Shown here: positions 31,814 through 42,100 of the stretch, piece by piece
Layout of the letters: each line of letters opens with the position of its first letter
Position numbering within the stretch: position 1 is the first letter of the stretch
Source: Tautonia plasticadhaerens
GTDB lineage: Bacteria; Planctomycetota; Planctomycetia; Isosphaerales; Isosphaeraceae
Reading direction: 5' to 3'
DNA: 64,000 nucleotides
Assembly: GCF_007752535.1 (NCBI RefSeq)
Contig: NZ_CP036426.1
Coordinates: 434,001 to 498,000, forward strand
Translations under genes and position numbers: made by a program
Notes under the pieces: model-generated
Database searches by the model: none
Told to the model about the DNA's origin: nothing
Seen by the model: only the letters and a program-made list of their open reading frames with translations

Positions 31814-32845
31814 ATGACATCTCGCATTCGCCGGGGCTTCACCCTGATCGAACTGCTCGTGGTCATCGCCATCATCGGCGTGCTGATCGCCCTGCTGCTG
31901 CCCGCCGTCCAGGCCGCCCGCGAGGCCGCCCGGCGCGCCCAGTGCACCAACAACCTGAAGCAACTCGGCCTGGCCGTGCACAACTACCACGACACCTGGG
32001 GCGGCTTCCCGATGGGCGAGATGCCCGGCGGGATGTCGCCCCACGTCGGGCTGCTGCCGTTCCTGGAGCAGACACAGATTTATGACTCGTTCAACATGAA
32101 CCTCGGCCAGCGCTGGATCTGGACCCAGCCGGCGACCCTGACCGTCGGCCGGACCAAGATCAGCGCCTACATCTGTCCGTCGGAAATCTACACCGAGTAC
32201 GCCAGCGACATCTACCAGTTCTACGCCTCCAACTACGCCTGGAACTCCGGGACGTGGTACCCGAGGACCGGGGCCTGGGACGGGCTGTTCGGCCGCTCGT
32301 ACGGGCCCAACAGCGTGCCCCCCGAGGCGACCATCGACGGCCTGCCGAACCGGCCCCTGAACAACATGACCTTCGCTTCGGCCAAGGACGGGACGAGCAA
32401 CACCCTGCTCTGCGCCGAGGTGGCCAACGGGCCGCTCGTCGCGGGCGTCACCCGGACCAAGGTCTCGGATTGCTTCGAGACCGGCGGCTTCAGCAACACG
32501 TCGACGGTGCAGGAGGCCGTGACGGCCTGCAACCAGGTCGACTGGACGACCGGCCCGATCCCCTGGGGCGGATCTTGGCGGTACAAGGGCTACTCCTGGG
32601 TCGAGGGGAGCGTCTGGCGGAACTGGTTCAACTCGATCCGGACGCCGAACCAGACCTGCTGCGTCAGCCTGCCGAACCAGTGGTGGTCGATCATGAAGCC
32701 GTCCTCGTCGTACCACCCCGGCGGCGCCAACGCCGTGATGGCCGACGGCAGCGTGAAGTTCTTCAAGGAGACGGTCGCGCTGAACACCTGGATGGCCCTG
32801 AGCACCCGGACCGGCGGCGAGGTCGTCAGCGCCGACCAGTACTGA
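31814..32845 (+). CDS. DUF1559 pseudopilin-like protein (copy 3)
   Basis: 343 residues with the shortest N-terminus of the three copies: MTSRIRR, then [19 protein letters not shown] and [20 protein letters not shown]. The body is richer in Tyr and Trp than copies 1 and 2 ([32 protein letters not shown]). The C-terminal motif is [20 protein letters not shown] and the end VVSADQY is identical to copy 2. It is led by its own promoter and followed by a 55-residue lipoprotein gene. Confidence 0.94.
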   Translation: MTSRIRRGFTLIELLVVIAIIGVLIALLLPAVQAAREAARRAQCTNNLKQLGLAVHNYHDTWGGFPMGEMPGGMSPHVGLLPFLEQTQIYDSFNMNLGQRWIWTQPATLTVGRTKISAYICPSEIYTEYASDIYQFYASNYAWNSGTWYPRTGAWDGLFGRSYGPNSVPPEATIDGLPNRPLNNMTFASAKDGTSNTLLCAEVANGPLVAGVTRTKVSDCFETGGFSNTSTVQEAVTACNQVDWTTGPIPWGGSWRYKGYSWVEGSVWRNWFNSIRTPNQTCCVSLPNQWWSIMKPSSSYHPGGANAVMADGSVKFFKETVALNTWMALSTRTGGEVVSADQY

Positions 32846-32958
32846 TCGATCGGCCGGGCCGGTCGATCCGCCATGGATCCCCCCCCGTCCCCGACCCGAG
32901 GGGCGGGGGCGGGGACTGACCGTTTCTGTCCCACATCAATCGAGGAATCCAGTCCGAC

Positions 32959-33126
32959 ATGAGCCACATCCGACGCAACTCGCTGGGCCTGATGCTGCTG
33001 GTGATGATGGGCGCCCTCCCGATCCTCCCCGGTTGTGGGGAGGAACCCCCGCCGCCGGTCGAGACCGAAGGGATCGACTTCGAGGCGGCCGAGCAGCAGG
33101 CGACCAAGGAATATGGCGGTCAGTGA
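32959..33126 (+). CDS. Very small lipoprotein, 55 residues
   Basis: The signal is clear: MSHIRRNSLGLMLLVMMGAL followed by the lipobox LPGC, giving a mature peptide of about 30 residues that starts CGEEPPPPVE and ends TKEYGGQ. Such tiny lipoproteins directly downstream of a DUF1559 gene are frequent in planctomycetes. No function is known. It starts 113 bases after DUF1559 copy 3, probably in the same transcript. Confidence 0.72.
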   Translation: MSHIRRNSLGLMLLVMMGALPILPGCGEEPPPPVETEGIDFEAAEQQATKEYGGQ

Positions 33127-33193
33127 GCCGCGCCGATGCCAACGAAGGCCCGGCGCCACGGGGGCGCCGGGCCGATCGCCGGGGGGATGCGGG

Positions 33194-35011
33194 ATGGTCC
33201 TGCCCGAGGGGGGATGGGATCCGGGACGCGGGCCATGCCGGGCGTCTCGGATGCTCCTGGCCCTGGTCGCCGGGTTGATGATCGCGGGCTGTCGGGGTGA
33301 GCCCGACGGTCCGGCCGCCGATCGGGCCGGTTCGGCCCCGGCGAACCCCCCGAGGCCCAGGCCGGACTCGGGTCCCTGGTTCGTCGACCGGGCCCCGGAG
33401 TTCGGGCTCGACGTCGTGCCCCGGAGCGGCGACCCGGAGAAGCGCTGCGTGCTCGACTCGCTGGGGGTGGGGGTCGCGGTGTTCGACTCCGACGGGGACG
33501 ACGACCTCGACCTCTACGTCGCGGGCGGTAGCGAGGTGCGAGGCGGTCAGGTCCTGGGCGCCGGCGGCCCCTGGCTGTTCCGCAACGACGGCCCCGGTCG
33601 CTGGGTCGACGTGACCGAGTCGTCCGGCCTGACCCACACCGGCTGGGCCCAGGGCCCGGCCGTGGCCGACTACGACGGCGACGGCGACCTCGACCTCTTC
33701 GTCGCCCAGCACGGCCCCGACACCCTCTGGCAGAACCGAGGGGACGGGACGTTCGCCGACGTGACCGCCCGGGCCGGGATCGACGACCCCGCCTGGGGCG
33801 TCTCGGCCACCTGGGGGGACGTCGACGGGGACGGTTGGGTCGACCTTTATGTGACGAACTACCTGGTCGTCGACCCGGTCTCTCCCCCTCCCATGAACGA
33901 CTACCTGGCGGGCCATCCCGTCTTCCAGGGCCCCGCCACCCTTCCCGGCCAGCCCGACCGCCTGTGGAAGAACCGAGGCGACGGCACCTTCGAGGACGCC
34001 ACGGCGACATCCGGCCTCTCACGGCCGCCCAACAAGGGGATGTCGTGCCTGCTGGCCGACCTGGACGACGACGGGAATGTCGACCTCTACGTGACCAACG
34101 ACACCCACGCCAACGAGCTGTTCCGGGGCCTCGGCGGCGGCCGGTTCGAGGAGATCGGCGAGGCGGCGGGTGTGGCATACAGCGCCTACGGGGTCGCCGA
34201 GGGGAGCATGGCCGTCGACCTGGCCGACCTCGACGGCGACCTGAGGCCCGACCTGGCGATCAGCAACTTCCGCCAGGAGGGGAGCCGGGTGTATGCGAAC
34301 CTCGGCGATCATACGTTTGCAGACGTGTCGGGGAATCTCTCCCTCTGGGGCCTGACGGCCGGGTTCGTCGGCTGGGGCCTGGTGCTGGGCGACCTCGACT
34401 CGGACGGCTGGCCCGACCTGTTCCAGGCCAACGGCCACGTCTATCCGAATGTGCCCGACTCCCGATATGACCAGCCCCCGGTCCTCCTGAGGAACGTCGG
34501 CGGCGCGGCCTTCGAGGAGGTGACGGGCCTGTGGGGGCCCGCGATGGAGTCCTGCCGGTCGGGCCGGGCCGTCGCGTCGGGGGACCTGGACGGCGACGGC
34601 GACCTCGACCTGGTGATGACGACCATCGACGGGCCCGTCCGCGTGCTGATCGACGAGGGGACGCGGTCGAGGGCGTCGGCGTCGATCCGGCTGGTCGGCC
34701 GGCGTCCGAACACCGAGGCGCTGGGGGCCCGGGTCGAGGTGGAGGCCGGGGGCCGGGGGCAGGTCGGCCTGGTCCGCCGGGGTGGGAGCATCCTGGCCGC
34801 CCCGGACGCCGGCCTTCACTTCGGGCTCGGCGCGGCGACGGCCATCGACGCGATCCGGGTCCGCTGGCCCGACGGCTCGCTCGACCGCTTCGAAGACTGC
34901 CCCATCGACTCGAGCCTGACGATCCGACAGGATGGACCCGAGCTGGAACACCGCCCGTTCCCCGATCGGACCGAGCGACCCGAACCAACGACCCGAGGGC
35001 TTTTGGAATGA
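33194..35011 (+). CDS. CRTAC1 family lipoprotein with FG-GAP/VCBS repeats and ASPIC/UnbV domain
   Basis: 605 residues. The signal ends in a lipobox (MLLALVAGLMIAGC). The body has several FG-GAP beta-propeller repeats with calcium-binding DxDxDGxxD loops (VFDSDGDDDLDLYV, DYDGDGDLDLFV, DVDGDGWVDLYV, DLDDDGNVDLYV, DLDSDGWPDLFQ, DLDGDGDLDLVM), then a C-terminal ASPIC/UnbV domain (AAPDAGLHFGLG, IRVRWPDGS). The start at 33194 supplies the basic N-region missing from an ATG at 33251. The role is probably extracellular binding. Its stop overlaps the start of the DUF3179 gene (ATGA), so the two are translationally coupled. Confidence 0.9.
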   Translation: MVLPEGGWDPGRGPCRASRMLLALVAGLMIAGCRGEPDGPAADRAGSAPANPPRPRPDSGPWFVDRAPEFGLDVVPRSGDPEKRCVLDSLGVGVAVFDSDGDDDLDLYVAGGSEVRGGQVLGAGGPWLFRNDGPGRWVDVTESSGLTHTGWAQGPAVADYDGDGDLDLFVAQHGPDTLWQNRGDGTFADVTARAGIDDPAWGVSATWGDVDGDGWVDLYVTNYLVVDPVSPPPMNDYLAGHPVFQGPATLPGQPDRLWKNRGDGTFEDATATSGLSRPPNKGMSCLLADLDDDGNVDLYVTNDTHANELFRGLGGGRFEEIGEAAGVAYSAYGVAEGSMAVDLADLDGDLRPDLAISNFRQEGSRVYANLGDHTFADVSGNLSLWGLTAGFVGWGLVLGDLDSDGWPDLFQANGHVYPNVPDSRYDQPPVLLRNVGGAAFEEVTGLWGPAMESCRSGRAVASGDLDGDGDLDLVMTTIDGPVRVLIDEGTRSRASASIRLVGRRPNTEALGARVEVEAGGRGQVGLVRRGGSILAAPDAGLHFGLGAATAIDAIRVRWPDGSLDRFEDCPIDSSLTIRQDGPELEHRPFPDRTERPEPTTRGLLE

Positions 35012-35901
35012 GCCAGGAACCGCACGACCCGAACGCGAAGGCGAGCGAGAATCCGTCCCCGAAGCCGCCGGAGAAGAAGTCTTCGACGGTCGTCCGAGTC
35101 GCGGTCACGGTGGGCGTGCTGGGCGTCGGCCTGCTGCTGCTCTGGACGCTGGTGGGCGAGGAGCTGTACGAGCAGGTGCAGGAGTACCGGGCGGCGGTCG
35201 TCGACCTGGACGAGTCGGCACCCGTCGGCTATCTCGGGCTGAACTACCGGAAGGAGTACAACGCCCGGCCGCCGCGGTTCCACTTCGAGGAAGACGGGAA
35301 GAAGCTGCTCTGGGCCTCGATCGGCGACGGCGAGACGCCGGACTATTACGACGTGACCGAGGCCGAATTCGATCCCCAGGTCCTCCAGGGCGGTTTCGGC
35401 AGGGACTCGATCCCGGGCGTCGACTACCCGATCCTCGAGCCGCCCGATGGAGAGGTCGCCTCCAATATCGGCCGCAAGAACGAGGTGGCCGGCGTCGAGC
35501 TGGACGAGGGACCCCGCGCCTACCCGATCGGGGCGATCCAGAAGGTCGAGGTCGTCAACGACCTCGACGGCGAGATCCCCATCGCCGTCGTCTATGCCCG
35601 GGGTCCGGACACCGTCCGCGTCTACCGCAGGGAGGTCGACGGCCAGCCCGTCACCCTGGGGACCTCCGGCTACGCGACCGGCGAGAAGGTGCCGATGCTG
35701 TACGACCGCAAGACCAAGAGCCTGTGGCTGCCCGAGGGCGACGGCGGCGCCTTGATCTGCGTCAACGGTGAGCATGTCGGCATCCGATTGGCCGAATACA
35801 TGGAGGCGGAGCGGCTGCCCTGGGGGGAATGGATCGGTCGCCACCCGGACTCGCTCGTGCTCGTGGGCAACGACCGGGACAGGCCGATCCCGGCGGAGTG
35901 A
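35008..35901 (+). CDS. Membrane-anchored DUF3179 domain protein
   Basis: 297 residues. A Lys/Pro-rich N-terminus is followed by one membrane helix (VAVTVGVLGVGLLLLWTLV, about residues 30-48). The C-terminal part matches DUF3179: PRAYPIGAIQKVEVVNDLDG, EIPIAVVYARG, and LYDRKTKSLWLP. The family often has a cysteine pair after the VxY segment (YCPLC-like); here it is replaced by YARGPDTV, so any redox or metal site there is lost. The ATG overlaps the CRTAC1 stop, implying coupled synthesis. Confidence 0.8.
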   Translation: MSQEPHDPNAKASENPSPKPPEKKSSTVVRVAVTVGVLGVGLLLLWTLVGEELYEQVQEYRAAVVDLDESAPVGYLGLNYRKEYNARPPRFHFEEDGKKLLWASIGDGETPDYYDVTEAEFDPQVLQGGFGRDSIPGVDYPILEPPDGEVASNIGRKNEVAGVELDEGPRAYPIGAIQKVEVVNDLDGEIPIAVVYARGPDTVRVYRREVDGQPVTLGTSGYATGEKVPMLYDRKTKSLWLPEGDGGALICVNGEHVGIRLAEYMEAERLPWGEWIGRHPDSLVLVGNDRDRPIPAE

Positions 35902-35973
35902 GGCCCCGGGGCGGGCCCGGACCAGCCCCCGGGGCCGCCTTCTCGCGCGGGGACGCGATCGCATCCCCGGACG

Positions 35974-35999
35974 CGCGGGCCGCCTTGCGGCGGCCCGCG
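35974..35999. terminator. Bidirectional hairpin terminator
   Basis: A perfect 11-bp inverted repeat, CGCGGGCCGCC / GGCGGCCCGCG with a TTGC loop, sits between the convergent DUF3179 and sigma-54 regulator genes. Confidence 0.65.
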
Positions 36000-36082
36000 T
36001 CTTGGAAGACCTGGTGACCTGGATTCGCCGGGACGGAGTGACGCGAGCCCGGCCCGGGCGGGGACGGACCCCCCGCTGGGGG

Positions 36083-37522
<1,440 letters not shown>

Positions 37523-37729
37523 GGCGCCTCACCCCGGTTGAGCAGGCGTCCGGGCCCCTCCTGTGCGGGCCCGGCCTCGCCGAAGGGGCACTCCGGCCGC
37601 CTCCTGGCGACGGGGGTCGGGCAGAGGCCCGTCCCCCGGCTGCGCTTCATGCGATGCGATTCCACGATGATGGGCCGTTACTCGCCCCCTGTCAAGCCGG
37701 TTCAGTTCGGTTGCATGGTTATGCGTTCA

Positions 37730-38776
37730 CTAGGTCGTCGTCGCCCTCCCCAGGTGCCGGTCGAGGAATCGGTAGGAGCGTTCCCGGACGTCGGGCGGGA
37801 AGTCGTGCTCGTCGTCGGGGTATTCGGCGACGAGGTGCTCGGGGGCCCCGAGCAGCTCGTACACCGGCCGGGCCGATCGGATGCAGGCCCGGACGCCCTC
37901 GACCTCGAAGTTGGCGTCCCGGAGCGGCGAGTTGGTGAAGAAGGGCCGGGGGGCGAGGGCGCCGATCAACTCGGGGAAGTCGAAGGGCATCCGACCGGGG
38001 TCGGTGCCGTACTTCGATCGGATCCGGGGCATGTAGCCGGCGTGGGACCAGCCGGCGAGGTTCCCCCCGTAATAGGAGGGGAAGCTGTTGAAGCCGCACG
38101 AGGAGACGACGGCCCGGATCCGGTCGTCGAAGACCGCCAGGAAGATCGAGTTGTGGCCGCCGAGCGAGTGGCCGATGGCGCCGACCCGGCCGGCGTCGAC
38201 CTCGGGCCGGCCGGCCAGCAGGTCGACGCCCCTCATGTGGTTCCAGACGCCCTTCATCGTGGCGCTGTCGTAGCCGAGGGCGTAGGGGTCGACGGCGTAT
38301 TCGCCGAAATTCGGGTAGTCGGGGGCCAGCACCACGTAGCCCCGTTCGGCCAGTTCCTTGGCGCTCGAGCGGTTCGGCCGGGCCTCGATGCCGACGACCT
38401 CGTCCTTGCCCACCCGGACGGTCTGGTGCAGGCAGATCATCGCCGGGAAGCCGCCGGGGGGCGGGTCCCCCTGGGGGATCAGCAGCCAGGCCGGCACGCG
38501 GTCCCCCGGCTCGGACGCCAAGGAGACGTGGATGCGGACGTAGTTCGACTCGGCGACCGGTCCGCCGTACTCCGGATCCAGCGGGACGCGACGCTCGCCG
38601 CCGGGCATCCGCCCCATGACCTCCTGGGCATTGGCGAGGACGTGGGCGCGCCGGACGTCCCAGTCGGCGGGAGACGCGACGGGATGGTGGCCCCCCTCGC
38701 CGTCGAGGACGACCATCAGGTCGGCGTGGTCCGGGTAGCTCGGCGGCTTCGGCGAGGGGGATTGCGGGGCGATCAT
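37730..38776 (-). CDS. Alpha/beta hydrolase (acetyl-xylan-esterase/dienelactone-hydrolase-like)
   Basis: 348 residues. The oxyanion region (FPAMICLHQTV), the nucleophile elbow GHSLGGH (Ser in IGHSLGG) and a C-terminal DDEHDFPPDVRE carrying the probable catalytic His are visible. The long N-terminal part (PGDRVPAWLLIPQG) is like planctomycete AXE/DLH-type hydrolases acting on esters, often of sugars. No signal peptide is seen at the chosen start (38776, weak GGAG 11 bases upstream); the frame extends further but is not convincing. It is transcribed toward the regulator gene, about 200 bases apart. Confidence 0.83.
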   Translation of the reverse strand: MIAPQSPSPKPPSYPDHADLMVVLDGEGGHHPVASPADWDVRRAHVLANAQEVMGRMPGGERRVPLDPEYGGPVAESNYVRIHVSLASEPGDRVPAWLLIPQGDPPPGGFPAMICLHQTVRVGKDEVVGIEARPNRSSAKELAERGYVVLAPDYPNFGEYAVDPYALGYDSATMKGVWNHMRGVDLLAGRPEVDAGRVGAIGHSLGGHNSIFLAVFDDRIRAVVSSCGFNSFPSYYGGNLAGWSHAGYMPRIRSKYGTDPGRMPFDFPELIGALAPRPFFTNSPLRDANFEVEGVRACIRSARPVYELLGAPEHLVAEYPDDEHDFPPDVRERSYRFLDRHLGRATTT

Positions 38777-39130
38777 CGGGTTCGTGGCTCCGTTCGCGCC
38801 GGGATCGGCTCGAGTCCCCGCCCCCTCGTCCCCGAGGCGGCGGAGGGTGTGAACCGACGGCCCGCACCGGTCCGAGGCCCGGCGACCGGGGCGCCGGGCG
38901 GCGTTTCGAGTGTTCCCGACGTTGTACGACGGCGGGATCATTCGGGCAACGGGGGGGCGATTCGGGGGCGGGCCCCTAAGAACCTCGGGGCCTCGGGCGT
39001 TCTCCGGGCAGGGGTGCGGTACACTGTGGGCCGCACCCCCCCACGTCGCCGGGCCGGACCGGACCCGAGGCGTCGGGAAGGATGGGTCGTCCTCACCTCT
39101 CCCGGTCGAGTCGGTCACGGAGCGTCCGCC
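38777..39130. other. Divergent intergenic region, hydrolase / macroglobulin
   Basis: This shared control region contains the TACACTGTG element at 39020-39028 and a GGAG site before the macroglobulin start. No gene was seen. Confidence 0.4.
39020..39028 (+). promoter_or_regulatory. Candidate -10 element of the macroglobulin gene
   Basis: TACACTGTG, about 105 bases before the start codon. It is identical to the element upstream of aroF, but no convincing -35 is present. Confidence 0.3.
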
Positions 39131-42100
39131 ATGAGGATCCGGCACGGTCGAGCCCGAGCAGTCGTCGCGTTGGCCCTGGTGGTGTCGGGGGCGCTCGCCG
39201 TCCTCGCCGGCCAGGGGGGGGAGGAGCGGGGGGGCGGGGCCGACCCGGGCCCGCCCCGGGTCCCGGAGGCGGGCCTGGCGGTCGAGCCGATCGCGCCGGA
39301 CCTGCCCGGCGGCGTCGTGGCGCGGCTCCAGGAGGGGAAGTACGCGGAGGCGGCCGAGGTGGTCGCCGCCTGGTCGCTCGAGGGGGAGGCCGACGGCGAT
39401 CGACGATCCTATGCCGCCCTGATCCGGGGGATCGCGCTGCGGCTGGACGGGAGGGCCGACCACGCCCGCGAGGCCCTTGCCTCCGCCCTAGACGCCGACC
39501 CCGAGGGGCGATGGTCCGCCAAGCTCCGCTCCGAGCTGGCCGCCACCGAGCTGCTCGCCGATCGCCCCGAGCAGGCCGAGGCGCTGGCGAGGGCCCAGGT
39601 GGAGACGCTGCTCGACCCGTCCCGCAAGGACGAGCTGGCCGGCGTCTATGTCGCCTTCGCCGACCGGCTGCTCGAGCCGGTCGGCCCGACCGCCCGGCCC
39701 GATCCCGAGGCCGCCCACGCGCTGCTGCAACAGGCGAGTGAGCTGGCGAAGGGGGACGAACTCCGGGCCCGGATCCGCCTCCGGATGGGACGGGCCAGCC
39801 GGGAGGCGGGCGACCCCGGCCGGGCGATCTCGGAGTTCCAGTCCTACCTCGACGAATTCCCCGGGGGGGCCGACCGCCCCCGCGCCCGCCTCCTCCTCGG
39901 CGAGGCCCAGCTCGAGGCCGGCCAGCCGTTACCGGCCCGGCTGACGTGGTCCGACCTGGCCCGGGACCTCGAGGCCGAACGGGACGGGCCGGCCGACATC
40001 CGGGCCGAGGCGTTGTTCCGGATCTCGGAGACGTACGGGTTCCCCCAGCCGGGGGACGACGCGAGCCTCGACCTGGGGATCGCCGCCCTGCGACGCTACC
40101 TGGACGCCTTCCCCGCCCACGAGGACGCCGTGCGGGCCTCCTACTGGATCGGCGCCGCGAGCCTGCACCGCGGGCAGAGCCAGCGGGCGCTGGAGGCGTT
40201 CCGCGCCTTCCTCGCCGAGGAGCCCTTCCGGGCCGAGTCCGAGGCGGCGAGGCGGGACCTGGCCGAGCTTCGGATGGACGTGGCCTTCCAGGTCGGCGTG
40301 GTGCTCCGCCAGCAGGGCCGATTCGCCGAGGCGATCGAGGCGTTCCGGGGCTACCTCGCCCAGTACCCCGACGGCCCCCAGTCGGCCGACGCCCAGCGCG
40401 AGATCCTGAACACGCAACTGGTCTCGGCCGGCGAACACCTCCGGAGGGAACGCCACGACGAGGCCCGGGACGCCTGGCGCCGGTTCGTCTCCGAGAACCC
40501 GCTCGACCCGAGGGTGCCGGAGCTGCTGTTCCAGGTCGGCGAGAGTTTCGCCTCCCAGGACCGGTTCGACGAGGCGATCGCGAGCTGGGAAACCCTGATC
40601 GGCAAGTTCCCCGGCACGGAGCCGGCCGGTCACGCCCAGTTCCGCATCGGCGAGGTGCTGGAAACGGAGCGGGACCAGCCGGGGCAGGCGATCGAGCGCT
40701 TCGAGCGAGTGGCCGTCGAGCCCTGGCAATCCCGGGCCCGGCAGCGGATCGCGGTGATGGAGTCGACCGAGCTGACCGTCATCTCCCCCCGGGCGTTCCG
40801 GACGGGCGAGGTCCCGAGGCTGGAGATCACGACCCGGAACGTCGAGACGCTCACCTTCCGCTCTTACAGGCTCGATCCCGAGTCCTACTTCCGGAAGAAG
40901 CAGCGGCTCGGCGGCGTGGAGTCGCTCGACGTCGGCCTGGTGGCCCCGGATGCCGAGTGGACGGTCGAGGTGGCCGGCTATGCGAAGTACGCGCCGATCG
41001 AGCGTGCGTATGAGCTGGACCGGGTGCCCGTGCCGGGGGTCCACGTGGTGAAGGTCAGCGACGAGGAGAAGCTCCAGGCGACCACCCTGGTGGTCGGCAG
41101 TGACCTGGACGCGATCGTGAAGACGTCCCGCGACCAGTTGCTCGTCTTCGCGCAGGACATGACCGACGGCTCGGGACGGTCGGGGACCCGGGTGCTGGCG
41201 TCGGGGGGCGATGGGATCCTCCTGGAGGGGCAGGGGGGGGAGGACGGCGTCCTCCTGGCGAGCTGGCCGGAGCCGATCGAGCCGGGTTCGGGGCTGTCGT
41301 ACCTGATCATCGACGGCGCCCACGTCGCCGGGACGGGGCTGGGGGTGCCGGATCGGGTGGCCCAGGGGCTCGAGGCCCGGGCGTACCTCTACACCGACCG
41401 GCCCGCCTACCGGCCGGGACAGGAGGTGGAGCTTCGAGGGGTCGTCCGGGAGGTGGTCGACGGGCGCTACGCGCACGCCCCGGGGGCGACCTACCGGCTG
41501 GAGGTGGTGGACAGCCGGGGCCGCCGGATCCTTGAGAAGTCGGTGACGCTCTCGGACTTCGGCACCTTCCATGACACCGTCCCGGTCGACTCGTCGGCCC
41601 CGGTCGGGACCTACCAGGTGCGGCTGTACCAGCCGGGCAAGGACGGCTTCTCCGGCTCGTTCGAGGTCCAGGCGTACCGGCTCCAGAAGGTGGACCTGGC
41701 CATCGACCTCCCCCGGTCCGTCTACTTCCGCGGGGAGACGGTGGAGGGGAAGGCCGTCGCCCGCTATCAGTACGGGGCGCCGCTGTCGGGGAGGCCGATC
41801 GTCGTCGACCTGCCGGACGGGCGGACGCTCTCGGGGGAGATGGACGAGGCCGGCGAATATGAATTCTCGTTCGAGACGACGGGGTTCGGCGAGGAGCAGC
41901 CGCTCCGGATCGTCGCCCAGCTCCCCCAGGAGGGCGTGGCCGCCGTCTCCTCGACGATGCTGGCCGTCCGGGCCTTCCGGGTCGACCTGTCGACCCCGAG
42001 GGACGTGTATCTCGACGGCGAGCCGTTCCGCCTGACCGCCCGGACGATCGACGCCCTCGGCGAGCCGACCGGCCAGCCGCTGGAGGTGGCGATCCTCAGG

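Noticed and set aside
25340-31960. Near-identical DNA in the three DUF1559 leaders as a mobile repeat
   Set aside because: The similarity is confined to the coding part of the conserved prepilin leader and is explained by protein conservation.
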